55,003 nt of DNA, taken from the IMG/VR virus record IMGVR_UViG_3300030328_002398, positions 1 to 55,003 of that record; one strand, given 5' to 3'. The notes beneath the pieces are model-generated. The model was not told where the DNA came from. It worked only from the letters and a program-made list of their open reading frames with translations, and searched no databases. Of this stretch, positions 39,677-50,146 are shown piece by piece. A program made the position numbers and the translations under genes. The stretch is from a virus. Numbering within the stretch: the first letter of the stretch is position 1; every line of letters starts with the position of its first letter.

Positions 39677-40388
39677 ATTAAGTGAAGAGATTGACATTAT
39701 AGGGGTTACAGAGATAGGCCCTGATAATAATAGTTGTGTTATTTTTGACAACTTCTATAAAGATCCAGAACCAATTCGTAGATTGGCATTACATAAGATG
39801 GAGAGTGAGTGGAAGGTTAAGAAACCTCCTGTAAAGAATCCTGAACATTCAAAAGAACTTCAAAGATATTTGAAACCATTATTTGATCAGATATGTTTTG
39901 CAAAAGAACAGTGGAGTGGGATAGAGACAGATTATTCCGTTTATGAACATCATTGGAAAAACTGTGATTTTATGTGTGACTATGTTCTTGAGCAGGATTT
40001 TATGAAAGAACCATTGAGGATAGTGCCGACTCAGGATAGTTATCCAATGATGCCTACTATGTTTCAGTTTAATCTTGAGGTATTTTTAAATAAACCATCG
40101 GATTATTTGACTCATGATAATAAAGTTATGGGCGGTACATGTTTGTATAGTTATTTGGGTTCTATGACGGTAAAAGATCCTAGTCATTTAAAATCATTTA
40201 AAGATATGACTAATTTTGATGATATGAATATGTCATTGAAGACTTCTATTGCTTATAAGGTAGAACATTCTATTCCTATGAAATATAATAGAGCAATATT
40301 ATATAAATCTCAGATATTAAGTGCTCCAGAACTTCAGAAGCATTGGTATGCGGAGAATCCTCGTGTATCTCAAGTAATGTTTATGTGA
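39669..40388 (+). CDS. degenerate 2OG oxygenase paralogue (DUF6445-like)
   Basis: 239 residues, clearly homologous to the gene at 41061: both begin MFELS-[ED]-E-[IL]-DI, share DNFYK-P and end with PR-QV-F. Here the active-site HxD is replaced by T-Q-D (Thr121, Asp123) and the distal His by Ser (ILSAPEL), so the iron ligands are lost. It may be a structural or regulatory partner of its intact neighbour rather than an enzyme. Overlap with the upstream carbamoyltransferase suggests translational coupling. Confidence 0.75.
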   Translation: MFELSEEIDIIGVTEIGPDNNSCVIFDNFYKDPEPIRRLALHKMESEWKVKKPPVKNPEHSKELQRYLKPLFDQICFAKEQWSGIETDYSVYEHHWKNCDFMCDYVLEQDFMKEPLRIVPTQDSYPMMPTMFQFNLEVFLNKPSDYLTHDNKVMGGTCLYSYLGSMTVKDPSHLKSFKDMTNFDDMNMSLKTSIAYKVEHSIPMKYNRAILYKSQILSAPELQKHWYAENPRVSQVMFM

Positions 40389-41068
40389 TGTCATATAATG
40401 TGAATTGTCCATTTGGACCTTTGATTTATACAACAGATATATCAGGACAGTTTCATCAATTCCTTCTTGATGGTTTGGATAAATGTAGGAATACGCAAGA
40501 TGCTAGGGAATATTTGCTTGGTAATATAGAGAAACAGAGATATGCTCCATATGATCCAACGAAGTTTATTGATTTTATCAATCCACATGTAATGAATTAT
40601 ATGAAGGAAAAGAATGAACGTAGCAATAAAACAAAAGAAACTTGTAATTGGGATACAACGGTAGGATCACCTGTTATTAAAGAATCAGATATTAGGTATA
40701 ATTTGGGTGCAGGACCTTGGGTTAATTTTCAACAGAAAGGAGAATTTAATCCATTACATAATCATGGTGGAATAGTAAGTGCTGTTGTTTTTATAAAAAT
40801 ACCTGAAGAACTCAAACAAGAAAGACTGGAGAGTACGTTTAGTGCTAAGGCTGCTGGATGTCTTGAATTTGTTTATATGGATCAACATATTGTTGTTAGA
40901 CCAAAGGAAGCAATGATGTATTTGTTTCCAGCATATCTTAAACATACTGTATATCCATATCAAAGTGATGTTGAAAGAATTTCTATGTCTTTTAATCTTT
41001 ATGAGGTAATGGTTGATAATGTTCCAGTACGTCCAGCTGATGATATAGTTTGTTATAGTGATGTTTGA
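40388..41068 (+). CDS. 2OG-Fe(II) oxygenase family protein (HxH type)
   Basis: 226 residues, PF13759-type: the H-N-H pair at 124-126 (NPLHNHGGIVS) and the distal FPAYLKHTVYP with an Arg soon after. It starts on the last base of the preceding stop. It lies between two DUF6445-like genes. Substrate unknown. Confidence 0.8.
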   Translation: MSYNVNCPFGPLIYTTDISGQFHQFLLDGLDKCRNTQDAREYLLGNIEKQRYAPYDPTKFIDFINPHVMNYMKEKNERSNKTKETCNWDTTVGSPVIKESDIRYNLGAGPWVNFQQKGEFNPLHNHGGIVSAVVFIKIPEELKQERLESTFSAKAAGCLEFVYMDQHIVVRPKEAMMYLFPAYLKHTVYPYQSDVERISMSFNLYEVMVDNVPVRPADDIVCYSDV

Positions 41069-41750
41069 ATTAAGTGATGAGTTAGATATTACTGTTGTAA
41101 GTGATATTGGAATAGATAAGAGATCTGCTGTTATTATTGATAATTTCTATAAGAACCCAGATGAGATTCGTTCTATTCGTGGTCAAGATGGTGGTATGAG
41201 GGGTGGTATGCCTGGAGATAGGGTGTGCTTTCCTACTAATGAAATAAGGAATATTAAACCAATATTTGATGAACTATGTTTGGATGAGGAGATATGGGGT
41301 AGGCCTATTGATAGAGATAAGTATGAATCATCATGGGGTAGAGCATCATATATGTGCAATTTCATTACTTCCAAATCAATAGTTGAAATGCCTGGAGGAC
41401 TTATACCACATCAAGATACATATGAACTGAGTCCTCATCCTAATCAATTTGGTGTGGTGATATATTTGAATACACCAGAGGAATGTAATGGTGGTACAAG
41501 TATGTGGAGTTATCAGGGTAAGATGACTGTTAAAGATAGATTACATGGAATTTTATCTACACTTGAGAAGGAAAGGGCAACATATGAAAGAGTACAGGGT
41601 GTATTGAATAGTGATTTTAATAAAGAATATGTACTTGAAATGAAATATAATCGTGCAGTAGTTTATCCTACTGATATATTACACTCTGCTGAACTTAAAT
41701 CGGAATGGTTTAAAGAGTATCCTAGGATTGCACAGGTTCTCTTTCTTTGA
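41061..41750 (+). CDS. 2OG oxygenase family protein (DUF6445-like)
   Basis: 229 residues with intact ligands His117 and Asp119 (IPHQDTYELS) and distal His208 (ILHSAEL), plus GGTSMW and MKYNRAVVYP. Related to 39669 (inactive-looking) and 48792. ATG 41061 is preferred to GTG 41058. It ends just before a late promoter and the giant fibre. Confidence 0.8.
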   Translation: MFELSDELDITVVSDIGIDKRSAVIIDNFYKNPDEIRSIRGQDGGMRGGMPGDRVCFPTNEIRNIKPIFDELCLDEEIWGRPIDRDKYESSWGRASYMCNFITSKSIVEMPGGLIPHQDTYELSPHPNQFGVVIYLNTPEECNGGTSMWSYQGKMTVKDRLHGILSTLEKERATYERVQGVLNSDFNKEYVLEMKYNRAVVYPTDILHSAELKSEWFKEYPRIAQVLFL

Positions 41751-41754
41751 GTGT

Positions 41755-41761
41755 CTAAATA
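41755..41761 (+). promoter_or_regulatory. T4-type late promoter (CTAAATA)
   Basis: CTAAATA 33 bases before the fibre gene start, in a clean intergenic gap. Confidence 0.68.
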
Positions 41762-41793
41762 GGTAAAGAAGAAATCCTATAGGTTGAAGGTCA

Positions 41794-44700
41794 ATGCCTC
41801 TATCAAGATTAGAAAACTTTCTGAAGAATGCTGAAGGTAACATTCTATATGTTAATCCCAGTGATTTTGATGCTACTGATAGTATCGAGAACAGAGGTAA
41901 TTCACAAACTCGTCCTTTTAAAACTATACAGAGGGCACTGATTGAAGCGGCAAGATTTTCATATCAGAGTGGTCAGAATAACGATAAGATAGACAGAACA
42001 ACTATACTTGCATATCCAGGCGTACATTATATTGATAACAGGCCTGGGCTTACTGTAACAAATAATAATGGAACGGCAGAATATAAAGTAAGAAAGAACG
42101 CAGCATGGCAGGCATCAACACTTAGTCAATTCACAAATGAAACTAACTTTGATGTATTAGATCCTAATAACGAATTATATAAGTATAACTCTACTGAAGG
42201 TGGTGCTATCCTACCTAGGGGTACATCTATTATTGGTTTTGACCTTCGTAAAACAAAACTAAGACCATTATATGTACCAGATCCAGAAGATGATAACATG
42301 CAGTACTCTGGAGTACTTCGTGTAACTGGTACTTGTTACTTTACTGCTTTCACTATCTTTGATGCTGATATTAGTAAGGTTGCATACTATGACTATGATA
42401 GTAATACTAAGACACCTACATTCTCACACCATAAACTAGCGACATTTACGTTTGCTGATGGTATGAATAATGTGCTTATTAATGGCACAGACAGTCAGCT
42501 TACTGACCTTGATATGTATTACTTCAAGGTTGCAAAAGCCTATGGAGATTCATCTGGTCGTCCTCTTGGTGATTACCCAACATTTACTGACTTTGAACCT
42601 AATGTAGATGAGTTTAGAATTGTTGGTGACCTTGCTGCTGACCCTGTTGGTATCACTTCTATTAAGGCTGGTGACGGTAATACACCTACAAGTATCATTA
42701 CTGTTGATACTGATAGAAAGCATGGATTATTCAAGGATACTCCTGTCTTAATTGCTGGTATTACTACTGCTATTAATTCATATAATGGTTCTTTCTTAGT
42801 TGATGAGGTACTTAGTGATACTGAGTTTAGGTTTGTTACTCCTGCTATACCTGGCAATGCACTACCTACTGCACAAGAAATTCAGAACTCATCTGTTATA
42901 GTTGAACCTGATACTGTAGGATCTGCATCACCATATGTCTTTAACTGTTCATTGAGATCAGTTTATGGTATGAATGGTTTGGATTGTGATGGTGATAAGG
43001 CGACTGGTTTCAAATCTATGGTTTGTGCCCAGTTCACTGGTATATCAATTCAGAAGGATGATAATGCTTTCGTATTATATAATCCTACAACTGCAATCTT
43101 TAATGATACCAGTACAGTATCAGAAGCAGAGAAACCATTGCACTCTAACTCTCGTGCAATTTATAAACCAAATTATGAAACCTCCCACATGAGGGTAAGG
43201 AACAACGCTGTTGTTCAGTTGGTTTCTGTGTTCGCTATTGCATATGCTCGTCACTTCCATGCAGAGAGAGGTGGTGACGCATCTATTACTAACTCTAACA
43301 GTAACTTTGGTCAGACTGCTCTTGAAGCATCAGGATTTAGACCAAGTGCATTTGATAGAGACGATGTTGGTTATATTACACATATTATTCCACCAAGAGA
43401 ACTCCAGAATGAAGAGAGTACATCATCTTGGTTGACTCTTGATGTTGCAAAAACTATTGGTGTTGGTGTAACAGATAGATTATATCTTAATAGTTACAAT
43501 AGTATTGATATTGTACCACCAGCAGAGGTGGATTCATTCAGTATTGGTGCAAGAAAAGGAGAGACATTATATCTAAGTTTGGTCAATACTTTATCTGGTC
43601 AGGCAGTACAGGAAACATATGAGACTCCAATTCTCATGCAGGTTCCTAGTGGTATTGGTACATCATATAAGAAGGAGTATCAAGTTATTAGAAACTCTGG
43701 TGTTAATGCCATTATTTCTAACGTACTTCAATTTACTGCTAATCATCAGTTAGTTAATGGTGAGAAAATTAGAGTCTTTAGTAACACTGGTGAGACTCCA
43801 AATGGTATTGTAAATGATAAGGTATATTATGCCATTGCTGGTGGTAACCTTGCTGCTGATAGAATCCAGTTGGCATCTACATTCAATGATGCTGCTTCTA
43901 GACGACCTATAACTGGACTTGCAAATAATGGTGGTAAATTAACAGTTACATCTACAGTTAGTGATAAGAATCCAGGCGATCCAGGCCATCCAATACAATG
44001 GGACTCTGGTAATAACAACTGGTATATACTTGCTCACCCAAGTACAACGTATAATACTATATTCCCTGCAATCAATACTATTGGTTTAGGTGTTATTGGT
44101 TCAGAGACAGGTACAACATATATCAAACGTAGAGTTGATAATAGATCCTTGCTGGATAGACTCTATAGAATGAGATATGTTCTACCTAAAGAACATACAA
44201 ATGCTCGTGCTCCTAAGCCTGGTTTCATTCTACAGGAATCTAAGACTGTTGGTGTAAGTAGTGCATCTTTCTTGACTGCTGATTTGAGTAACCCAACTCA
44301 ACTTAAGAACGTTAAGATTGTTAAAAATGCTACATTTGGATCACAGACACTTACATTTACAACTGAACAACAACATAGATTACAGAAGGGTGACCTAGTA
44401 ACTCTTAGAAATATTGATAGTGTTAATAATAGTACAGGCGTATTTAATGTTGGATATAATGGAGAACATTTAATTGATACTATACCAACTGCAAAGTCAT
44501 TTACTGTTGCTGGTATATCAACTGATCCTGGCGCTTTCTTAAATCAGATCAACCAGAGAACTACTCAACAACAGATTGATGCACTACCTACAGTGCAGAG
44601 ATCTAAGTCTGCTGATACCTTCTCTGTGTATAGGGTACAAGAGTCTAGACCACACGTTCCAGGCACATCTGGACAAGACGGTGTATATAACCTAACTGTT

Positions 44701-47700
44701 GTTTGTGGATCAATTCCACTGGACAAAGACCTTGGATTTGGTGTATCCATGAAGTCGTTCGCTCAGGACGTAAGGAACCTATATCCACAACAGGATAGAG
44801 ATAACTATCTGTCTGATCCAGAACCTTCAATTACTTATTCTAGTGCTGCTGTTGTTGGTGAAGTTGTCACTAATGATAAGAAGAGATCTATTACTCGTGA
44901 AGCATTATCCTACTTCATGCAGGGTCAACAAGTAGGTTTCGCTGTTACTGGTGCTGTGATAACTGGTACTGGTAATACTACTATCACACTTTATACTGAT
45001 GTAGAACATAAACTCAATCAGGTTCAATCTCTTTCTTTAATTAATCCAGGCTCTGGATATAATAATGGATCTGGTATTGCTACAGTATTATATGCTGCAG
45101 ACCTTGAGAATAACCAGTTATCTGGTAAGAACGCTGCTGCAGAGGTTACTGTTTCTGCTGCTGGTACTGTCACTAACGTAGAACTTATTGATGGTGGTTG
45201 TACTTATGGTATAGGAAATACCATGACGATTTCTGCTTTCCCAGCAGGATCTCCTACTACAAATGCAGTAGTTAGAGTTGATTCTATCTTCCAAAATGCA
45301 GGTGATGGACTAACATTATCTGGATTTGAGACTTCAGAACTCAATGGTACATTTAAGATTGTAGATATTCCAACTGCAAGGACTGTTTCTGTTGAGATAG
45401 GAACATCAAGAACTCTAGCGCCTTACTTCGTTGGGAGGGATGACAGGAGACAGGCGACATATACTCTTGCAAACGTAGGTGCTGGTATTACTTGGATTGA
45501 TGTAGATCGTTCATCTGGTATTGCAACTATAAGAACGGATACTAATCATACTCTAGTTTCTGGTAACGTATTTACAATCTGGGGATCGAAGAACCCATTA
45601 TTTGAAGATAGACTATTAGTTGTTGATGATGTTGAGAGTAATATTCCTTTAAGGAGTATTGTATGTAATGTTGGTATTATTACTGCTGGTATTGATACTT
45701 CATACTCAATTAGTGATGCAACTCTATTTGGAACAGGTATTAGTGCAAATGCTAAGACATTAGGTTTAGGTGAGAATAATCTTGCAGGCAGGGCAACATA
45801 CTTCTATGCAGGTATATCAACCTCAATAGATGCACCATTAACATCTACTGATACTTCAATCACACTAACATCCACTGAAGGATTCAAACGTGGTGATTAC
45901 TGCATGATTAATGGTGAGGTTGTCAGATTTGTTAATAGTAACATTAACAAGATCCTTCGTGGTCAGTTTGGTACTCTTGCTTCTACTGCTATTGTAGGAA
46001 CTACTATCAAGAAGATAGATGTTCTACCAATGGAACTACGCAGACCATCTATCCTTCGTGCTTCTGGTCATACATTTGAATACCTTGGATATGGTTCTGG
46101 TAACTATTCAACTTCATTACCACAGAAACAAGATAGAGTTCTATCCGATCAGGAAACACTTGCTGCTCAGAAGAAAGAACTAGACGGTGGTACTGTTGTT
46201 TATACTGGTATGAACGACTCTGGTGACTTCTTCACAGGATATAAGAAGTTATCATCTATTACTGGTGAGGAAGAAGTTCTTGAGGCACCTGTATTCACAT
46301 ATACTGGTGATGATGCAGAGGCAGAATCTACTAAGAGAGTATCTGGTGTATTTGATGAAGTTCTAGTTAGAGAATCACTAACTGTTGAAGGTGGAGATAA
46401 TAACAACAGAACATCACAGTTCTATGGTCCTGTTAATTTCACTGAGAAACTAACAAGTAACTCCAATGAGGGTATTGAGACTATCAATATGTACCTCAGA
46501 GGTGATGCACCACAGGGTAAATTAATAACAGTTGGTATTTCTACTCCTGTTGGAGTTAAGAGATCTGGAGACTTATCATTTGTTGGTATTCCTGATGCTG
46601 GTGGTTACTTAGGACACATATATGCTGAAGGTGAGTGGAGAAGGTTTGGTGTAATATCTCAGGAAAGAGATAGGAACTTCCTTAAGGTAGATCAGATTGG
46701 TATTGGTCAGTCTAATGTTGGTGTATTCAACTTTAAAGATTCACTAGAAGTTAATGGTGTTGTTAAAGTTAAAGACCTATTTGTATCAGGTATTGTTACC
46801 TTTGCATCTAACCAGTCATTCGCTGGTGTGTCTTATGACACCTTAGTTGTTAAGAAGGTAGTTAATCTCTGGGGATATAATACTACTGGTGGTATTTCAC
46901 CACAGGGTATTCCTTGGGAGACATATGGATATTATACTATTGTAGATGAAGGTGGAACATCAAGACTTAATAATGTAGAAGTTGTTGGTACTTATGTATC
47001 CTTCAAACCTTCTGCACACATTAAGAATGAGTCTTCATGGCATTCTACATGGTCAGGTATCAGTACATTTAATGGACAACTTAATGTTGGAGATCTTAGT
47101 TGTGGTGTTGGTTCTATTACTGTTAATAAGTTTGAAGCAAGAACTGCATATGCTGAGACACTTACAGTACCTAAGAATCTATATGCAACTAATGGTATTG
47201 TTACTGACTTCAAGGCAACTGACGCATCCATCACTAGAAATTACAGTGATGTAGGTATTACTACATTGTCCCATGTTGGTACTTCTTATGTAAATGAGAC
47301 CAATATCTACACAGGTATTGCAACTCAGATAAGAATATCTAATCATATTATTTCACCTCAGTTATATGCTCTTGCTGGTGTTGTTACTAACCTGAACTCT
47401 ACCAATATTTGGTCTGCTAACGTATCGGGTGCTGCTGTTACTGCAACTGATTTACACTTTACAGATGACCTTTATGGTCCTGACATGTATGTCAATACTG
47501 GTGTTGTTACTGCTATCAAGTCACAGTACATTGGTGGTCTAGGTAATGCAGGTTCAGGACAACCTGAAATAAGTGTCAATCTTAACTCTGGTATTGTTAC
47601 CTCTCTGACTGGTTACGCCATGACGATGGAGAGGATCAACATGAAGACTGGTGGAGACGGTGTTTGTTCTCCTAAGATCTACGCTGACGTTGGTATTGTT

Positions 47701-48768
47701 ACCAACCTATCTGCTGGATCTAACAAGTCTATGGTTATTGAGGCGGGTTCTACTGGTATGATCAAGTCTTATAGATTTGAGTCTACTGCATCCGCTGGTA
47801 GTAATGTATCTCCATTCGTTGTTGCTTCAAATACTAAGGTTGCTAACCTTAACGCTGATTTCCTCGATGGAATGAACGCAGAAGCAAATACTCAAAACGC
47901 AGCAAGTATTGTTTCAAGAGACTCTGCTGGTAGTTTCAAGGCAAATACTATTGTTGCGAACTCCTTTAATGGTGGTGCATTGAGTGGTAATGGCGGATTA
48001 ACTATCAGTAACGCTGGTACTGGTGATGCCATTGATTGTAATGGTACAATGAATGTATCAACTACATTGACAGTTGGTACTAAGGTAATTTGCCCAGACT
48101 TTGAAGGTAAGGCAGATGCTGCTGGTCTTGCAGATGACTGTAAGGGTGCTGCAGGTCAGGTTCTTTACAACTCTAGTCAGAATAATACTACTACAAGTAG
48201 TAACATGCAGTTTAATGGTACTAAACTGAGTGTTAAAGACTTTGAGTGTAATGGTACATTTACTGCTTCTGGTACTGCACAGGTTAATGCTGCTACTGCA
48301 CAGAAGGCAACAAACCTTGCTGGTGGTTCTTCATGGGCAATTCCATACTGGTCTTCAGCAAACGTAACGGATTACAATAGTTCCTTTAAGATCACCAGCG
48401 GACAGAATCTTTCAGTTCCAGGCGATATTACTGCATTTGCTTCTGATATTAGACTTAAGACAAGTATCCAACAGATTGACAACGCAGTTGCTAAGGTATG
48501 TTCCTTGAGTGGATTCACTTATACTCATAATGAGATAGGTAAGAAATTATTAGGTGGATCTGGTAACAGAAGATTTGCTGGTGTATCTGCACAGGCAGTA
48601 CAGGATGTTCTACCAGAGGCAGTTAGACCTGCTCCTACTGATGAGAACTATCTAACAGTACAGTATGAGAAACTTGTTCCTCTATTAATTGAGGCGATCA
48701 AGGAACTCAAAGATGAGATAGATGATCTAAAATCTAATAAGGTTGAGAGGATCTACAAACCCCAATAA
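41794..48768 (+). CDS. large tail fibre protein with C-terminal S74 chaperone
   Basis: 2324 residues. The N-terminus (LENFLKNAEGNILYVNPSDF, TIQRALIEAARFSYQSG) is a virion-attachment region seen in cyanophage fibres. The body is Thr/Gly/Ser-rich beta structure. Residues about 1790-1970 hold at least four copies of a Y-x3-GIVT-type repeat (YATNGIVTDF, YALAGVVTNL, YVNTGVVTAI, YADVGIVTNL). NLNADFLDG (about 2015) is a common fibre motif. The S74 intramolecular chaperone begins at SDIRLK (2217) and is normally self-cleaved after trimer folding. It is read from the late promoter at 41755. Confidence 0.9.
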   Translation: MPLSRLENFLKNAEGNILYVNPSDFDATDSIENRGNSQTRPFKTIQRALIEAARFSYQSGQNNDKIDRTTILAYPGVHYIDNRPGLTVTNNNGTAEYKVRKNAAWQASTLSQFTNETNFDVLDPNNELYKYNSTEGGAILPRGTSIIGFDLRKTKLRPLYVPDPEDDNMQYSGVLRVTGTCYFTAFTIFDADISKVAYYDYDSNTKTPTFSHHKLATFTFADGMNNVLINGTDSQLTDLDMYYFKVAKAYGDSSGRPLGDYPTFTDFEPNVDEFRIVGDLAADPVGITSIKAGDGNTPTSIITVDTDRKHGLFKDTPVLIAGITTAINSYNGSFLVDEVLSDTEFRFVTPAIPGNALPTAQEIQNSSVIVEPDTVGSASPYVFNCSLRSVYGMNGLDCDGDKATGFKSMVCAQFTGISIQKDDNAFVLYNPTTAIFNDTSTVSEAEKPLHSNSRAIYKPNYETSHMRVRNNAVVQLVSVFAIAYARHFHAERGGDASITNSNSNFGQTALEASGFRPSAFDRDDVGYITHIIPPRELQNEESTSSWLTLDVAKTIGVGVTDRLYLNSYNSIDIVPPAEVDSFSIGARKGETLYLSLVNTLSGQAVQETYETPILMQVPSGIGTSYKKEYQVIRNSGVNAIISNVLQFTANHQLVNGEKIRVFSNTGETPNGIVNDKVYYAIAGGNLAADRIQLASTFNDAASRRPITGLANNGGKLTVTSTVSDKNPGDPGHPIQWDSGNNNWYILAHPSTTYNTIFPAINTIGLGVIGSETGTTYIKRRVDNRSLLDRLYRMRYVLPKEHTNARAPKPGFILQESKTVGVSSASFLTADLSNPTQLKNVKIVKNATFGSQTLTFTTEQQHRLQKGDLVTLRNIDSVNNSTGVFNVGYNGEHLIDTIPTAKSFTVAGISTDPGAFLNQINQRTTQQQIDALPTVQRSKSADTFSVYRVQESRPHVPGTSGQDGVYNLTVVCGSIPLDKDLGFGVSMKSFAQDVRNLYPQQDRDNYLSDPEPSITYSSAAVVGEVVTNDKKRSITREALSYFMQGQQVGFAVTGAVITGTGNTTITLYTDVEHKLNQVQSLSLINPGSGYNNGSGIATVLYAADLENNQLSGKNAAAEVTVSAAGTVTNVELIDGGCTYGIGNTMTISAFPAGSPTTNAVVRVDSIFQNAGDGLTLSGFETSELNGTFKIVDIPTARTVSVEIGTSRTLAPYFVGRDDRRQATYTLANVGAGITWIDVDRSSGIATIRTDTNHTLVSGNVFTIWGSKNPLFEDRLLVVDDVESNIPLRSIVCNVGIITAGIDTSYSISDATLFGTGISANAKTLGLGENNLAGRATYFYAGISTSIDAPLTSTDTSITLTSTEGFKRGDYCMINGEVVRFVNSNINKILRGQFGTLASTAIVGTTIKKIDVLPMELRRPSILRASGHTFEYLGYGSGNYSTSLPQKQDRVLSDQETLAAQKKELDGGTVVYTGMNDSGDFFTGYKKLSSITGEEEVLEAPVFTYTGDDAEAESTKRVSGVFDEVLVRESLTVEGGDNNNRTSQFYGPVNFTEKLTSNSNEGIETINMYLRGDAPQGKLITVGISTPVGVKRSGDLSFVGIPDAGGYLGHIYAEGEWRRFGVISQERDRNFLKVDQIGIGQSNVGVFNFKDSLEVNGVVKVKDLFVSGIVTFASNQSFAGVSYDTLVVKKVVNLWGYNTTGGISPQGIPWETYGYYTIVDEGGTSRLNNVEVVGTYVSFKPSAHIKNESSWHSTWSGISTFNGQLNVGDLSCGVGSITVNKFEARTAYAETLTVPKNLYATNGIVTDFKATDASITRNYSDVGITTLSHVGTSYVNETNIYTGIATQIRISNHIISPQLYALAGVVTNLNSTNIWSANVSGAAVTATDLHFTDDLYGPDMYVNTGVVTAIKSQYIGGLGNAGSGQPEISVNLNSGIVTSLTGYAMTMERINMKTGGDGVCSPKIYADVGIVTNLSAGSNKSMVIEAGSTGMIKSYRFESTASAGSNVSPFVVASNTKVANLNADFLDGMNAEANTQNAASIVSRDSAGSFKANTIVANSFNGGALSGNGGLTISNAGTGDAIDCNGTMNVSTTLTVGTKVICPDFEGKADAAGLADDCKGAAGQVLYNSSQNNTTTSSNMQFNGTKLSVKDFECNGTFTASGTAQVNAATAQKATNLAGGSSWAIPYWSSANVTDYNSSFKITSGQNLSVPGDITAFASDIRLKTSIQQIDNAVAKVCSLSGFTYTHNEIGKKLLGGSGNRRFAGVSAQAVQDVLPEAVRPAPTDENYLTVQYEKLVPLLIEAIKELKDEIDDLKSNKVERIYKPQ

Positions 48769-48771
48769 ATA
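48764..48771 (+). promoter_or_regulatory. T4-type late promoter (AATAAATA)
   Basis: AATAAATA at the fibre stop codon, 20 bases before the next start. Confidence 0.4.
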
Positions 48772-48791
48772 TTAAAAAATGGGATTATTGA

Positions 48792-49589
48792 ATGAATTAC
48801 ATTGATGAATCGTGGATTAAAGTATCGGACAATATCAAATATCAAAACCGTAGGATTGGTGAAAGGGACAATCACCCTATTGTTGTAGTTGATAATGTCC
48901 TTGATAATCCCGACCTATTTGTAGAGAATATAATAAAAAAGACTCCTCTTGAGAAGGTAATTCACGAGACGATAGTATTTCCAGGCAATCAAGGTGCATG
49001 TTCCATATTATTACAGGAATTGCACACCTTGGTTGCTTGGTTTATTAATAATTTTAGTGATTTTAAAGGTGTAGTAGGTAATTCAAATGATCTTGATATA
49101 ACAGATCAAGTTAATGTAGTTCGTGGTGGGATGAAATGTCCTAGAGTTAGTGCTCAACCACATATTGATAATGCAATGTTTGCTTATGTTCTTTATTTGA
49201 ATAAAGAGGAAGATTGTGTTGGTGGTACTTCATTCTTTAAACATGAATCTACTGGTGAAACTAATATGGAATATGTTGATAATTCATATAAGAGAACAGA
49301 AGAGTATTGGAATCTTAAAGAATGGAGATATGAATTTGATAGGAAGAAGAGACTAGAAGAGGTTACATTAGACTCTGGATTTATTGAAGATGCTTATGAA
49401 GAGTATCATCATGTACCTATGAAGTACAATAGAATGATATTATATCCTGCTTATCTTTGGCATCACCCTATCATTAAAAATGATATGTTTAATGAACCAA
49501 AAGAACCAAGATTTAGCATTTCTGGTTTTGTGAATCAGGAGTATTTTATTAACCCACCAGATGATGAAGTCTTCACGCCAGTTAACTGA
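48792..49589 (+). CDS. 2OG oxygenase family protein (DUF6445-like)
   Basis: 265 residues with His124 and Asp126 (AQPHIDNAMFAYVLYLN), GGTSFF and distal HHP in LYPAYLWHHPIIKN, followed by PRFSISGF. It has a longer insertion than 41061. It overlaps the next gene by 29 bases. Confidence 0.8.
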   Translation: MNYIDESWIKVSDNIKYQNRRIGERDNHPIVVVDNVLDNPDLFVENIIKKTPLEKVIHETIVFPGNQGACSILLQELHTLVAWFINNFSDFKGVVGNSNDLDITDQVNVVRGGMKCPRVSAQPHIDNAMFAYVLYLNKEEDCVGGTSFFKHESTGETNMEYVDNSYKRTEEYWNLKEWRYEFDRKKRLEEVTLDSGFIEDAYEEYHHVPMKYNRMILYPAYLWHHPIIKNDMFNEPKEPRFSISGFVNQEYFINPPDDEVFTPVN

Positions 49590-50142
49590 TTATATATTTA
49601 ATTATCAGGATGTCTTACCCCAAGAGAGTCATAAAAAGTTGTTAGACTTATGCGACTCATATGAGTGGCCTGAGTATGATAATTGTAGAGAGGATAATTT
49701 ATATAATTTGCATGGATATAGGTCACATAAGTTATTATCAGAGGATGATGGTGAGATATATGGTCTAATTCATAGAGCAATGATGAGAGTTATGCCTAAG
49801 ATATATAAAGACTATTCTGTGATTAATCCACCAGATTCTCCAGAGTATGATAAATACTCAGGATACTGGTTATGTAAATATCCTGAGAATGGATACCTAT
49901 CTATTCATACGGATGCTGATGGTGATGCTGGTTCTGTAACTGCATCATATAATATTAATGATAACTATGAAGGTGGTGAGATTTGCTTCTGGGGTGATAC
50001 TAACTTAGATAAACATAGTAACTCTATACATGTATATCCAAGTAACTTATTATATCCACATGAAGTGAAACCAGTAACTAAGGGTACAAGATACTCTGTT
50101 ATTGTATGGTTATCATATCAAAAAGGACAACCTTGGATCTAA
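49561..50142 (+). CDS. prolyl-4-hydroxylase-like 2OG-Fe(II) oxygenase
   Basis: 193 residues with His116 and Asp118 (IHTDADGDAG), a GGEICFWGD strand and the YPHEVKPVTKGTRYSVIVWL segment with the distal His and 2OG-binding Arg. This layout fits P4H-type enzymes, which hydroxylate proline or other side chains; a virion fibre is a possible substrate. Two adjacent ATGs (49561, 49564) are both usable. Confidence 0.83.
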   Translation: MMKSSRQLTDYIFNYQDVLPQESHKKLLDLCDSYEWPEYDNCREDNLYNLHGYRSHKLLSEDDGEIYGLIHRAMMRVMPKIYKDYSVINPPDSPEYDKYSGYWLCKYPENGYLSIHTDADGDAGSVTASYNINDNYEGGEICFWGDTNLDKHSNSIHVYPSNLLYPHEVKPVTKGTRYSVIVWLSYQKGQPWI

Positions 50143-50146
50143 AGAA

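Noticed and set aside
46900-48300. CRISPR-like or other direct DNA repeats in the fibre gene
   Set aside because: The repeats are protein-level and degenerate in DNA; no spacers or equal-length direct repeats.
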